A DNA stretch of 37,830 nucleotides from Actinoallomurus sp. (GCA_025964685.1 JAOPYG010000329.1:1-37830); one strand, 5' to 3'; counted from the first letter of the stretch, positions 1-9,189 are shown. Numbers and translations: made by a program. Notes: a model not told the origin generated them from the letters alone.

Positions 1-1196
1 AGGGTGGCGGCGCCCACCGTGACGGCGTCGGGCCCAAGACGTCCCAGCTCAATGGTGGTACGTTCGGCGGGATGGCGAAGGGCGTACGCGGCGGCCGACC
101 GCTGTATCGCCGGCAGGAACTGCCGCCCGAAGAGCAGCCCGGCCCAGCCGCTGAGGATGATCCGTTCGGGGTTGAACAGGTTCACCAGATCGGCGATGCC
201 GGCCCCGAGATACTCCGCGGTCTCCTCCAGCAGGGCGACCGCCTTCTCGTCGGCGGTCGCCGACGGGTCGGCGGGCGCGGCCCTGGCGAGCAACGCGGCA
301 AGGGCGGTCTCCTCGTCCGTGCCGCCCGCCTCTCCGCCGATCTCCTGCCAGCGCTCCAGCACCGCCTCGGCGCTGACGTACGCCTCCAGGCAGCCCATGG
401 CTCCGCAGCGGCAGCGGCGGCCGCGCACGTGCAGTGTGGTGTGGCCCCACTCGCCCGCGCTGCTGTGCGCACCGCCGTACAGCATGCCGTCGGTGATGAT
501 GCACGCGCCGACACCGGAACCGATCAACGCGATGACGGCGTGGCGGGCGCCACGGCCGGCCCCGAACCACATCTCGGCCTGGCCGAGGGTCTTGGCGCCG
601 TTGTCGATGAACAGCGGCACCTCCGGCGGCAGGGCCGGGGCCTCGCGCAGGAGCGACTCCAGCGGCACGGCGTCCCAGCCGACCGTCTGGCCGTGCACGA
701 CCGCGCCGCCGGGCGAGCTGCGGTCGACGACGCCGGGCACGCCCACACCGACGCCGAGCAACCGGCGCGGCGAGACGTCCGCGTCGCGCAGCACGTCGGC
801 CAGGCCGCTGCGGATGTGGCCGACGATCCGGTCGACGTCGTACCCGTGCGCGGCGAACGGCCGCTCGGCCCGGGCCAGCTCGGTCAGGCCGAGGTCGAAC
901 AGCTCGACCCGCACGCCGGTCTCCCCCACATCGACGCCGATCAGGTACGCGCTGCGGCGGGCGACGCGGAGCAGGGTGCGGGGACGGCCTCCGTCGGAGT
1001 CGACCGAGCCGGCCTCCTCGAGCAGGCCGTCCGCGGAGAGTTCGGCGACGACGTTGCTGATCGAACCCGAGCTGAGCCCGGTGGCGGGCGCCAGCTCCTG
1101 CCGGCTGAGAGGGCCGTCGAAGTAGAGCTTGCGCAGCACAACGGAGCGATTGGTGCGTCTCAAATCGCGCACCGTCCGCTTCTCCCGATCCCTCAT
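1..1196 (-). CDS. ROK family transcriptional regulator (C-terminus cut by window edge)
   Basis: Probable sugar-responsive repressor of the adjacent beta-glucoside operon. About 398 codons are visible and the frame is still open at base 1; ROK repressors are usually 380-410 residues, so only a few residues are missing. Residues about 20-60 form a winged helix-turn-helix (LSRQELAPATGLSSGSIS), followed by the GGRPR wing motif. A sugar-kinase-like fold starts with IGVDVGETGVRVELFD near residue 86. The ROK zinc motif CRCGAMGCLE lies at 262-271, and ALIGSGVGACII precedes it. The ATG at 1196 is the first start that keeps the HTH intact. It is divergent from the solute-binding protein gene, with 125 bases between the two start codons that probably hold its operator. 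The ligand is inferred, not seen. Confidence 0.93.
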   Translation of the reverse strand, partial: MRDREKRTVRDLRRTNRSVVLRKLYFDGPLSRQELAPATGLSSGSISNVVAELSADGLLEEAGSVDSDGGRPRTLLRVARRSAYLIGVDVGETGVRVELFDLGLTELARAERPFAAHGYDVDRIVGHIRSGLADVLRDADVSPRRLLGVGVGVPGVVDRSSPGGAVVHGQTVGWDAVPLESLLREAPALPPEVPLFIDNGAKTLGQAEMWFGAGRGARHAVIALIGSGVGACIITDGMLYGGAHSSAGEWGHTTLHVRGRRCRCGAMGCLEAYVSAEAVLERWQEIGGEAGGTDEETALAALLARAAPADPSATADEKAVALLEETAEYLGAGIADLVNLFNPERIILSGWAGLLFGRQFLPAIQRSAAAYALRHPAERTTIELGRLGPDAVTVGAAT

Positions 1197-1262
1197 GCCG
1201 GACCATCCTCCCCGATCACGCAACCTACCTGCCCGTGACTCTTGACGCGCATCTTCTGTCAC

Positions 1263-1300
1263 GTCTTAACTCATAACCTAAATTAAGCTTCCTGGCTTAA
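1263..1300. promoter_or_regulatory. Candidate ROK operator with promoter overlap
   Basis: This AT-rich island sits in otherwise very GC-rich DNA between the divergent ROK gene and the ABC operon. It has an exact inverted repeat, TTAAGC at 1283-1288 and GCTTAA at 1295-1300, with a 6-base spacer. A further CTTAA lies at 1265-1269. Its position just upstream of the solute-binding protein start suits repression of the sugar operon. Binding by the neighbouring ROK protein is inferred. Confidence 0.45.
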
Positions 1301-1321
1301 GCGCCCCGGAGGGCCCCCACC

Positions 1322-2626
1322 ATGAGACGGATCACCGCTGCGATCGCAGCCATCACGACAGTCACCGCACTCGCCGGCTGCGGCGGCGGCACCGCCACCG
1401 GCAACGGCGGCAACAAGAGTCCCAAGACGCTCACCTACTGGGCGAGCAACCAGGGCAAGAGCCTCGACGACGACAAACAGAAGCTCACGCCCGAGCTGCA
1501 GAAGTTCGAGACGCAGACCGGCATCCACGTCAAGCTCGAGGTCGTCCCGTGGACCGACCTGCTGAACCGCATCCTCGCCGCCACCTCCTCCGGCCAGGGC
1601 CCCGACGTCCTCAACATCGGCAACACCTGGTCCGCCTCGCTCCAGGCCACCGGCGGGCTGCTGCCCTTCGACGCCGCGACCTTCGCGGCGATCGGTGGCA
1701 AGGACCGTTTCGTCCCCTCCGCGCTCGCCTCGACCGGCGCCGCCGGCAAGGACCCGGCGGCCGTGCCGATCTACTCCCTCGCCTACGGCCTGTACTACAA
1801 CAAGAAGCTCTTCAAGGCCGCCGGCATCGCGAACCCCCCGGCGACCTGGTCCGAGCTCGTCACCGACGGCAAGAAGCTCACCAGCGGCGGCAAGACCGGC
1901 CTGGCCGTCGAGGGCGCGAACAACTCCGAGAACATCCACCACGCGTTCGTCTTCGCCAAGCAGCACGGTGCGGACTTCTTCGACGCCGCGGGCAACCCGA
2001 CCTTCGCCACCCCCGGCACCGTCGCGGCGGTCAAGCAGTACGTCGACTTCATAGCCAGCGACAAGATCGCCGCGGCGGGTGACGCGGAGTACGCGCAGAA
2101 CCAGTCCGTGGCCGACTTCGCCAAGGGCAAGGCCGCGATGTTGCTGTGGCAGGCGGCGGGCGTGCAGCTCAAGGAGCGCGGCATGAACCCGGACGACTGG
2201 GGCGTCGCCCCGGTGCCCGTGCAGACCGGCGCTCCCGGGTCCGGCACCGGCGTCAACACGATGGTCGCCGGCATCAACCTCGCCGTCTTCAAGAACACCC
2301 AGAACCGCGACGGCGCGCTGAAGTTCGTCAAGTTCATGACGAGCGACGACGAGCAGAAGATCCTCAACGGCAAGTACGGCTCGCTCCCGTCGGTGTCCTC
2401 CGCCCAGCAGGACCCGCAGTTCTCCAACCCGGAGCTGACGGTACTGAAGGAGGGCCTGGCCAAGAGCGCCGCCGCGCTGCCCCAGGTCCCCAAGGAGTCG
2501 CAGTTCGAAGAGCTGGTCGGCACCGCGATGAAGGACCTTTTCGCCGATGCCGCGGCCGGTCGCCCGGTCACCACCGAGTCGGTTCAGAAACGCCTCATGA
2601 AGGCCCAGCAGCAGATGCAGGGCTGA
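1322..2626 (+). CDS. ABC transporter sugar-binding lipoprotein
   Basis: Extracellular solute-binding protein of family 1, 434 residues, the capture component of a carbohydrate importer. A signal peptide with lipobox LAGC (Cys20) marks it as a membrane-anchored lipoprotein. The body has typical features: SGQGPDVLNIGNTWSASLQA near residue 95, IYSLAYGLYYNKKLFKAAGI near 150, and a C-terminal SVQKRLMKAQQQMQG helix. A GGAGGG ribosome site lies 8 bases or so before the ATG. It opens an operon with two permeases and a GH1 beta-glucosidase, so a beta-glucoside or cello-oligosaccharide ligand is likely. The ligand is an inference from the neighbours. Confidence 0.93.
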   Translation: MRRITAAIAAITTVTALAGCGGGTATGNGGNKSPKTLTYWASNQGKSLDDDKQKLTPELQKFETQTGIHVKLEVVPWTDLLNRILAATSSGQGPDVLNIGNTWSASLQATGGLLPFDAATFAAIGGKDRFVPSALASTGAAGKDPAAVPIYSLAYGLYYNKKLFKAAGIANPPATWSELVTDGKKLTSGGKTGLAVEGANNSENIHHAFVFAKQHGADFFDAAGNPTFATPGTVAAVKQYVDFIASDKIAAAGDAEYAQNQSVADFAKGKAAMLLWQAAGVQLKERGMNPDDWGVAPVPVQTGAPGSGTGVNTMVAGINLAVFKNTQNRDGALKFVKFMTSDDEQKILNGKYGSLPSVSSAQQDPQFSNPELTVLKEGLAKSAAALPQVPKESQFEELVGTAMKDLFADAAAGRPVTTESVQKRLMKAQQQMQG

Positions 2627-2630
2627 CCGA

Positions 2631-3650
2631 ATGACCGCACCCACCAGCACGACCACGCCGAGCCGGGGCGGAGGCACGGGCGATGGCCCGGGCCCCTTCC
2701 CCGGCTCGGGGCGGGCAGGCAAGAAGCCGCGGCGGACCTTCGGGATCGGCCGCGGCGCGGTGCCGTATCTACTCGTGCTTCCCGCCCTGCTCCTCGAACT
2801 GCTGATCCATATCGTGCCGATGGCCGTCGGCATCGTGATGAGCTTCAAGGAGCTGACGCAGTTCTACATCCGCAACTGGGGCCAGGCGCCCTGGCGTGGA
2901 TTCGACAACTACCGCGTCGCGGTGAACTTCCACGCGCCGATCGGCGAGGCGCTGCTGCGTTCGTTCGGCATCACCTGCGCGTTCACCGTGCTCGCCGTCG
3001 GCTTCTCGTGGCTGTTCGGCATCGCCGCCGCGATCCTCATGCAGGACAGCTTCCGCGGGCGTGGCCTGCTGCGCGCCCTGTTCATGACGCCGTACGCGCT
3101 GCCCGTCTACGCCACCGTGATCATCTGGGCGTTCATGCTCCAGCATGACAACGGCCTGGTGAACCATGTGCTGCACGATCAGCTGCACCTCAGCTCAAAG
3201 CCGGCGTTCTGGCTGATCGGCAACAACAGCTTCGTCTCGCTGGTCGTCGTCTCGATCTGGCGCAACTGGCCGTTCGCGCTGCTCGTGCTGATGGCCGGGA
3301 TGCAGAACATCCCCGACGAGATGTACGAGGCGTCGGCGATCGACGGTGCCGGTGTCTGGCAGCAGATCCGCCACATCACGATGCCGTCGCTGCGCCCGAT
3401 CAACCAGGTGCTGGTCCTGGTGCTCTTCCTGTGGACGTTCAACGACTTCAACGTGCCGTACGTCCTGTTCGGTCAGTCGGCGCCTCCGGCGGGCGACCTG
3501 ATCTCCATTCACATCTACCAGGCGTCGTTCCTCACCTGGAACTTCGGCTCCGGCTCGGCCATGTCCGTGCTGCTGCTGCTCTTCCTGCTCGTGGTGACGA
3601 CGACGTACCTGGCCGTCACCTCCAGGACGAGGAGGACCAGCAATGTCTAG
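2631..3650 (+). CDS. ABC sugar transporter permease, MalF type
   Basis: Inner-membrane permease of a CUT1-type sugar importer, 339 residues. A proline/glycine-rich cytoplasmic N-terminus of about 40 residues precedes six predicted membrane spans. The EAA loop that docks the ATPase is clear around residues 230-250 (EASAIDGAGVWQQIRHITMP). It starts 4 bases after the binding-protein stop and its end overlaps the next gene by 8 bases, so the two are translationally coupled. No ATPase gene follows; by analogy with other actinobacterial CUT1 systems a shared MsiK-like ATPase elsewhere in the genome would energise it. Confidence 0.93.
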   Translation: MTAPTSTTTPSRGGGTGDGPGPFPGSGRAGKKPRRTFGIGRGAVPYLLVLPALLLELLIHIVPMAVGIVMSFKELTQFYIRNWGQAPWRGFDNYRVAVNFHAPIGEALLRSFGITCAFTVLAVGFSWLFGIAAAILMQDSFRGRGLLRALFMTPYALPVYATVIIWAFMLQHDNGLVNHVLHDQLHLSSKPAFWLIGNNSFVSLVVVSIWRNWPFALLVLMAGMQNIPDEMYEASAIDGAGVWQQIRHITMPSLRPINQVLVLVLFLWTFNDFNVPYVLFGQSAPPAGDLISIHIYQASFLTWNFGSGSAMSVLLLLFLLVVTTTYLAVTSRTRRTSNV

Positions 3651-4506
3651 CCGGCCCCGGTCGCCGATGGCCCGGCCGATGTCGTTCGTGTGGACCCGGC
3701 GGATCGTGCTCACCCTGCTGGGCCTCTTCGCGGCTCTCCCGGTGTACGTCATGCTCAGCACCTCACTGAAGCCGCTGCAGGACGTCACGGACAAGTTCCA
3801 GTGGTTCCCGGGATCGCTCACGCTGCGCCCGTACATCGACATCTGGCACACCGTGCCGCTCGCCCACTACTTCATGAACTCCATCGTCGTGTCGGTCGCG
3901 GCCACGGGTCTGTCGGTACTCGTCGCGATCTTCGCGTCGTACGCCGTGAGCCGTTACCACTTCCGCGGCAAGCGGATCTTCACGATCACCGTTCTGTCCA
4001 CCCAGATGTTCCCCGGCATCCTCTTCCTGCTCCCGCTGTTCCTGATCTTCGTCAACATCGGGAACGTCACCGGGATCGCGCTGTACGGCTCCCGGGCCGG
4101 GCTCATCATCACCTACCTCACCTTCTCTCTCCCGTTCTCGATCTGGATGCTGGCCGGCTACATGGAGTCGATCCCGCGGGGCCTGGACGAGGCCGCCCTG
4201 GTCGACGGGTGCGGTCCGCTCGGCGCGCTGTTCCGCGTCGTCATCCCGGCCGCGGTGCCCGGCATCGTCGCCGTCGCCGTCTACGCCTTCATGACGGCGT
4301 GGAGCGAGGTCCTGTTCGCCTCGGTCATGACCAACAACACCACCCGGACCCTCGCCGTGGGCCTCCGCGGCTACTCAACCCAGTACGACGTCTACTGGAA
4401 CCAGATCATGGCCGCCTCGCTGGTCGTCAGCGTGCCGGTCGTGGCCGGGTTCCTGCTCCTGCAGCGCTACCTCGTCACCGGCCTGACCGCCGGGGCCGTC
4501 AAGTGA
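3643..4506 (+). CDS. ABC sugar transporter permease, MalG type
   Basis: Second permease of the importer, 287 residues with six predicted spans. The EAA motif is at about residues 182-202 (EAALVDGCGPLGALFRVVIP). The N-terminal segment LFAALPVYVMLSTSLKPLQD is typical of the family. Its ATG lies inside the last codons of the MalF-type gene (8-base overlap). It should form a heterodimer with that protein and receive sugar from the upstream lipoprotein. Confidence 0.93.
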   Translation: MSSRPRSPMARPMSFVWTRRIVLTLLGLFAALPVYVMLSTSLKPLQDVTDKFQWFPGSLTLRPYIDIWHTVPLAHYFMNSIVVSVAATGLSVLVAIFASYAVSRYHFRGKRIFTITVLSTQMFPGILFLLPLFLIFVNIGNVTGIALYGSRAGLIITYLTFSLPFSIWMLAGYMESIPRGLDEAALVDGCGPLGALFRVVIPAAVPGIVAVAVYAFMTAWSEVLFASVMTNNTTRTLAVGLRGYSTQYDVYWNQIMAASLVVSVPVVAGFLLLQRYLVTGLTAGAVK

Positions 4507-4521
4507 GCGCGGAGCGAGTGA

Positions 4522-5961
<1,440 letters not shown>

Positions 5962-5972
5962 CGCCACCCGGC

Positions 5973-6022
5973 GTACTCACGGCCCGGCGGCCGCCATGAC
6001 CGCCGGGCTTCGCCGTGAGTAC
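5973..6022 (+). terminator. Large hairpin terminator of the beta-glucoside operon
   Basis: An 11-base outer stem (GTACTCACGGC at 5973-5983 with GCCGTGAGTAC at 6012-6022) encloses an inner CCGGCGG/CCGCCGG stem (5984-5990 with 6000-6006). It lies 11 bases after the beta-glucosidase stop. No T-run follows, as is common for high-GC actinobacteria. An ATG at 5996 falls inside the loop, which argues against it as a start for the next gene. Confidence 0.8.
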
Positions 6023-6055
6023 CGGGCATCCCCGCTCGGCCGCTACTTTGACCGG

Positions 6056-6430
6056 ATGGAGGAGAACCGAGCACGACGGGTCGTGGACGCACTGCGCGAC
6101 CGGGGTATCAACGCGCATCTTCTGAGGGCGGGCGTCGGCCAGTTCGGCGTACGCGTGTCGCTGCCCGGGGGCCGGGAGGCCGAATGGGACACCGACGGCA
6201 CGGCCGGTCTCGAGGCCCAGGTGATGCGCGACGGGATGCTCGTCGGTTTCGTGCCCCGCGTCGAGGGGTCCGCGGACTTCGATGAGAACCAGGTCGTGGA
6301 CGCCATCGCGCGCACCGACTACGACCAGCCGGTCGCACGCCAGCGGGACGTCGCGCCGCCGCCGTCCGAGCCGCTGCCGCGCGAGGGCGGTCTGTTCCGG
6401 AGGTTCCTCGACGGCTTCCGCTACCGGTGA
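6056..6430 (+). CDS. Small protein of unknown function, 124 residues
   Basis: Not recognised. The reading frame has strong codon bias. The protein begins MEENRARRVVDALRDRGI, has a compact alpha/beta-like body (VGQFGVRVSLPGGREAEWDT, then MLVGFVPRVEG) and ends in a proline-rich linker and an Arg/Phe-rich tail (GGLFRRFLDGFRYR). No signal peptide or membrane span is seen. The frame is open back to 5996, but that ATG lies in the terminator hairpin, so 6056 is preferred. It is a single gene that converges on the RDD gene across a bidirectional terminator. Confidence 0.72.
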   Translation: MEENRARRVVDALRDRGINAHLLRAGVGQFGVRVSLPGGREAEWDTDGTAGLEAQVMRDGMLVGFVPRVEGSADFDENQVVDAIARTDYDQPVARQRDVAPPPSEPLPREGGLFRRFLDGFRYR

Positions 6431-6461
6431 CCGGCGGGGGGCCGGAGCCCGCCCGCCGGTC
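6429..6461. terminator. Bidirectional hairpin terminator
   Basis: A perfect 10-base stem, GACCGGCGGG (6429-6438) with CCCGCCGGTC (6452-6461), and a 13-base loop. It lies between two convergent genes ending at 6430 and 6468 and could end both transcripts. Confidence 0.75.
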
Positions 6462-6467
6462 GTTCGC

Positions 6468-7103
6468 TCAGCCGCCCGCGTACGGGTCCGGAGCGTCGGC
6501 CTTGACCACGTAGGTCTTGGCGACCTTGTCGTGCAGGGCCTGCTTGTTCGGGTCCCACAGGATCCACAGGTCGTCGATGAGTGCGCCGAGCCCGCAGGTG
6601 ACCAGCGAGATCAGATAGGTGAACGCGACGCGCCAGAAGGCGGTGCCGTAGCCGATCGGACCGCCGTCCGCAGAGCGTACGACCCGGATGCCCAGGGCAC
6701 GCTTGCCGATCGACTGCCCCCACTTTCCGTGCTGGAAGGTGAAGTAGATGACGGCCACGACCGCGGTGATGCCATTGGCGCCCAGCCGGTGCCCCATGCC
6801 ACCGTTCTGGTCGTACATGGCGCTGGCGCCGACCAGGGGAGCGGCGATCGCCCAGCTGATGACGCTGTAGATGATGCCGTCGATGATGGCGGCCAGCAGG
6901 CGGGACCAGCGGCCGGCCAGTTCGGCGGTGATTCCGGGCGGGCCGCCCCCGCCGTACGGCTCACCGAGCGGCGGAGCGGAGGGATAGGGCTGCGGTCCGG
7001 GTGGGGGCGGCGCGCCGGGCGGGCCGGGCGCCGGCTGCGGAGGCGGCGGATTGCCACCTGGAGGGATTTCCTGTCCTCCGGGGTGATCAGGCGATTGCGT
7101 CAT
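6468..7103 (-). CDS. RDD family membrane protein
   Basis: RDD-domain integral membrane protein, 211 residues. The first 55 or so residues are a proline/glycine-rich cytoplasmic tail. The RDD core follows: RWSRLLAAIIDGIIYSVISW (with the family's Arg and Asp), a second span near VVAVIYFTFQHGKWGQSIGK, and a third around FWRVAFTYLISLVTCGLGAL. The GQSIGKRALGIRVV stretch is typical of the family. The cellular role of these proteins is mostly unknown; transport or stress functions have been proposed. It is divergent from the methyltransferase gene, with an AT-richer 126-base promoter region between them. Confidence 0.88.
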   Translation of the reverse strand: MTQSPDHPGGQEIPPGGNPPPPQPAPGPPGAPPPPGPQPYPSAPPLGEPYGGGGPPGITAELAGRWSRLLAAIIDGIIYSVISWAIAAPLVGASAMYDQNGGMGHRLGANGITAVVAVIYFTFQHGKWGQSIGKRALGIRVVRSADGGPIGYGTAFWRVAFTYLISLVTCGLGALIDDLWILWDPNKQALHDKVAKTYVVKADAPDPYAGG

Positions 7104-7229
7104 GTAGTAACAATAGAGCCGTCAAAGGCCGCTTAACGAAAATTGTTGCCGAACAGTTTCCTTCTCACTTTCGCGCCAAACCGAACCTCGGACGCGAATC
7201 ATTCTCTTAATTGAAGTAGGGTGCGGCGC

Positions 7230-7805
7230 ATGGAGCCCGAGCCGAGCGGCGATTCGGACCGGCTTCGGTGGAATACCAGGTACGAACGCCGCGGGACGCC
7301 GTCCTTCACCGCACATCCGCTGGCCTCGCGGGCGCTGTCGATACCGCCGCCGGACGGGCCGGTGCTCGATCTGGCGTGCGGGCCGTCGGGCGCCACGCTG
7401 CTGGCGGCCGCCGACGGCCGTGAGGTCACGGCGGTGGACGTGTCGGAGGTGGCGCTCGGCCTGCTCGGCGTCGAGGTGCGGCGCCGTGGCCTCGCCGACC
7501 TGGTCACCCTCGTCCACGCTGACCTGCTCGAATGGCGGCCACCGCGTTCGCGCTTCTCGCTCGTGCTGTGCACCGGCTACTGGGATCGGGTGGTCTTCGG
7601 CGCGGCCGTCGGCGCGCTGCGGCCCGGCGGCGTGCTGGCCTGGGAGGCGTTCACGACGGACGCACGGCGTGAGCGGCCGCACCTGCCCGCCGCGTGGTGC
7701 CTCGCACCCGGCGAGCCGGCCTCCCTGCTGCCGGCCGGATTCCGGGTCGTGGACGTCACCGACAGCGGTGTGAAGCGGAGCCTGCTGTCAGTGGCGGCCG
7801 GCTGA
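7230..7805 (+). CDS. Class I SAM-dependent methyltransferase
   Basis: A small 191-residue methyltransferase. SAM motif I is VLDLACGPSG at about residues 45-54. An acidic motif II follows (EVTAVDVSEVALGL), then the motif IV region FSLVLCTGYWDR and PGGVLAWEAFT. The N-terminus WNTRYERRGTPSF resembles TehB-like and thiopurine-type methyltransferases. The substrate is not deducible. The ATG at 7230 has AGTAGGG 9 bases upstream; an in-frame GTG at 7221 would overlap this site and is less likely. It is followed directly by gene debris. Confidence 0.85.
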   Translation: MEPEPSGDSDRLRWNTRYERRGTPSFTAHPLASRALSIPPPDGPVLDLACGPSGATLLAAADGREVTAVDVSEVALGLLGVEVRRRGLADLVTLVHADLLEWRPPRSRFSLVLCTGYWDRVVFGAAVGALRPGGVLAWEAFTTDARRERPHLPAAWCLAPGEPASLLPAGFRVVDVTDSGVKRSLLSVAAG

Positions 7806-7811
7806 CCTGCG

Positions 7812-7922
7812 TCACTTCGTCTGCTCGAGCCAGGCCTCCAGGCCGTCGAGCAGCCGTTCGAGGCCGAAGTCGAAATTGTCCGCCTGGACCTCGTCGACGT
7901 CCTTGTCGCGGTTCTGCGACCA
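7812..7922 (-). pseudogene. TetR-family regulator remnant (C-terminus only)
   Basis: On the minus strand about 36 codons read SQNRDKDVDEVQADNFDFGL and then RLLDGLEAWLEQTK before a stop at 7812-7814. This matches the C-terminal helix of TetR/AcrR regulators. There is no upstream DNA-binding domain: at about 7920 the sequence changes into an MFS transporter fragment on the other strand. It is therefore a truncated relic whose 5' part has been deleted. Confidence 0.6.
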
Positions 7923-8093
7923 AGGCCGGCGTCGCCTTCATCCCCCTGCTCGTCACGGTGATCACCTTCAACGGCATCGGGGTGGCGGTCGATCGGAGGT
8001 TCGGCGCCCGGGTGGCCCTGGCCGCCGGCTTCGTACTACTGGTGGCGGGCTTCGGAGTGCTCGCGCTGCTGTCACCGGGTGACGGCTACGGGA
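7919..8093 (+). pseudogene. MFS drug-efflux transporter fragment
   Basis: On the plus strand an open frame reads TKAGVAFIPLLVTVITFNGI, then a loop with DRRFGARVALAAGF and a second span ending in LALLSPGDGY. This is like the ninth and tenth membrane spans of DHA2-type (14-span) efflux pumps. It has no start region and loses family resemblance after about 8093, although the frame stays open to 8203. It abuts the TetR remnant, as if an internal deletion removed the TetR 5' half, the shared promoter and most of the transporter. Confidence 0.6.
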
Positions 8094-8181
8094 CGCTCGA
8101 GCGCCGTGCGAATCAGGTCACGGCCGGAGACCGTTGCCGGCGCGGATATCTCCCGTCGGCGCGAGATCTGTCCAGCCCGCG

Positions 8182-8757
8182 TCACAGGGAATTCAGTGCG
8201 TGACCGGTCTCCCTCAGCTGCCAGCGGCCGGTGTGGTGGGAGAACCAGGTCTGCGTCAGCGGGGCGACGTCGAGGCGCCAGAAGCCGGCGAGCGGGGCGC
8301 CCAGCGTGTGCAGCACGGCGGCGCGCACGACGGCCGGATGGGTCACGGCGGCGATCCGGGACGGCCCGGACGGCAGTCCGTCCAGCCACGCGGACACCCG
8401 GCTCGCCAGGACGGCCAGCGACTCGCCACCGTGCGGGGTCGCTTCGGGGTCGCTCAGCCAGGTGAGCAGGTCCGACGGCCGTTCCGGCTCGAGGTCGGCC
8501 AGCGTACGGCCGCGCCACGCACCCAGGTCGAGATCGGCGAGCGACGGGTGCGCCACCGCCTCCAGGCCTAGTGCCGCGGCCGTCTGCGCGCAGCGTGCCT
8601 CCGGGCCGCGCAGTACGGCGTCGAAACGGCGCAGGCTTCCCCGCGCCGACGCGGCGATATCGGCACCGCGGGCGTCGAGGGACTCGTCACCGGGAAAGCG
8701 GGCCTCACGGGTGGCCGACGTGGACGCGTGCGAGACGAGTACCAGGCGAACGGTCAC
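8182..8757 (-). CDS. Histidine phosphatase family protein (CobC/PGM-like)
   Basis: A protein of 191 residues from the GTG at 8757. The phosphohistidine motif region is RLVLVSHASTSA with His10; the usual RHG reads SHA here, so the phosphate-binding arginine is replaced. Other conserved parts are ARCAQTAAALGL, LADLDLGAWRGRTL and the second histidine in AAVTHPAVVRAAVLHTLGAP. It is divergent from the cobalamin riboswitch and cbtB-cbtA. A phosphatase of the alpha-ribazole phosphatase (CobC) superfamily beside cobalt uptake genes suggests a corrinoid link, but this is inference. The start is chosen because the family fold begins at VRLVLVSHA; the longer frame upstream runs through the riboswitch. 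Confidence 0.82.
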   Translation of the reverse strand: MTVRLVLVSHASTSATREARFPGDESLDARGADIAASARGSLRRFDAVLRGPEARCAQTAAALGLEAVAHPSLADLDLGAWRGRTLADLEPERPSDLLTWLSDPEATPHGGESLAVLASRVSAWLDGLPSGPSRIAAVTHPAVVRAAVLHTLGAPLAGFWRLDVAPLTQTWFSHHTGRWQLRETGHALNSL

Positions 8758-8779
8758 GGTTGCGTGGCCTCCTGCGCAT

Positions 8780-8910
8780 TGACGATGGACAGTGGCGCCC
8801 GTACGATCCGGGCGAACGTGACGATAGAGGAAGCCGGTGAGATTCCGGCACGGTCGCGCCACTGTGTTCCGGCCCGCGAGGAGCCCGGAGAGTCAGACCC
8901 TCCATCGTCA
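8780..8910 (+). promoter_or_regulatory. Cobalamin (B12) riboswitch
   Basis: A conserved cobalamin aptamer core is readable: GAGGAAGCCGGTGAGATTCC, then GGCACGG and the GCCACTGT element (about 8827-8865). The B12-box-like GAGAGTCAGACCC follows at 8888-8900. A perfect 10-base P1 stem closes the element: TGACGATGGA at 8780-8789 pairs with TCCATCGTCA at 8901-8910. Downstream, an AGGGA/TCCCT hairpin (8923-8939) ends one base before the AGGAGG ribosome site of cbtB (8941-8946), which suits translational control. B12 binding would be expected to reduce cobalt-uptake expression. Confidence 0.9.
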
Positions 8911-8952
8911 GAAGCCCGCACGAGGGACGCAGGATCCCTGAGGAGGCACCGC

Positions 8953-9168
8953 ATGACCATGTCCACGCTGCCCACCACCCGCTCGACGCCCGTCGTCGTA
9001 CCCCGGACCCGGGCGGCCCTGTGGCTGTTCGGCACCGTCGCGTTCGGACTGGCGGTCTACTACTTCGTCGGCCTGGACCAGGGTGCGACGTCGGTGTTCG
9101 GCAACAACACCTACATCCACGAGCTCTTCCACGACGCCCGGCACTTCCTCGGCTTCCCCTGCCACTGA
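8953..9168 (+). CDS. cbtB: CbtB family cobalt transporter small subunit
   Basis: A 71-residue protein with one predicted membrane span (ALWLFGTVAFGLAVYYFVGL) and a histidine-rich C-terminus, YIHELFHDARHFLGFPCH, with the HxxxHxxxH-type metal-binding pattern of CbtB. AGGAGG lies 7 bases before the ATG. It is preceded by a cobalamin riboswitch and followed 21 bases later by cbtA. CbtAB are predicted cobalt importers in bacteria that make or use B12. Confidence 0.9.
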   Translation: MTMSTLPTTRSTPVVVPRTRAALWLFGTVAFGLAVYYFVGLDQGATSVFGNNTYIHELFHDARHFLGFPCH

Positions 9169-9189
9169 TCCGAATCCGAGGAGTACGCC

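Noticed and set aside
1283..2848. 521-codon minus-strand frame opposite the solute-binding protein gene
   Set aside because: Shadow frame: Gly/Arg/Leu-rich with no domain, while the plus strand has a lipobox and a clear family sequence.
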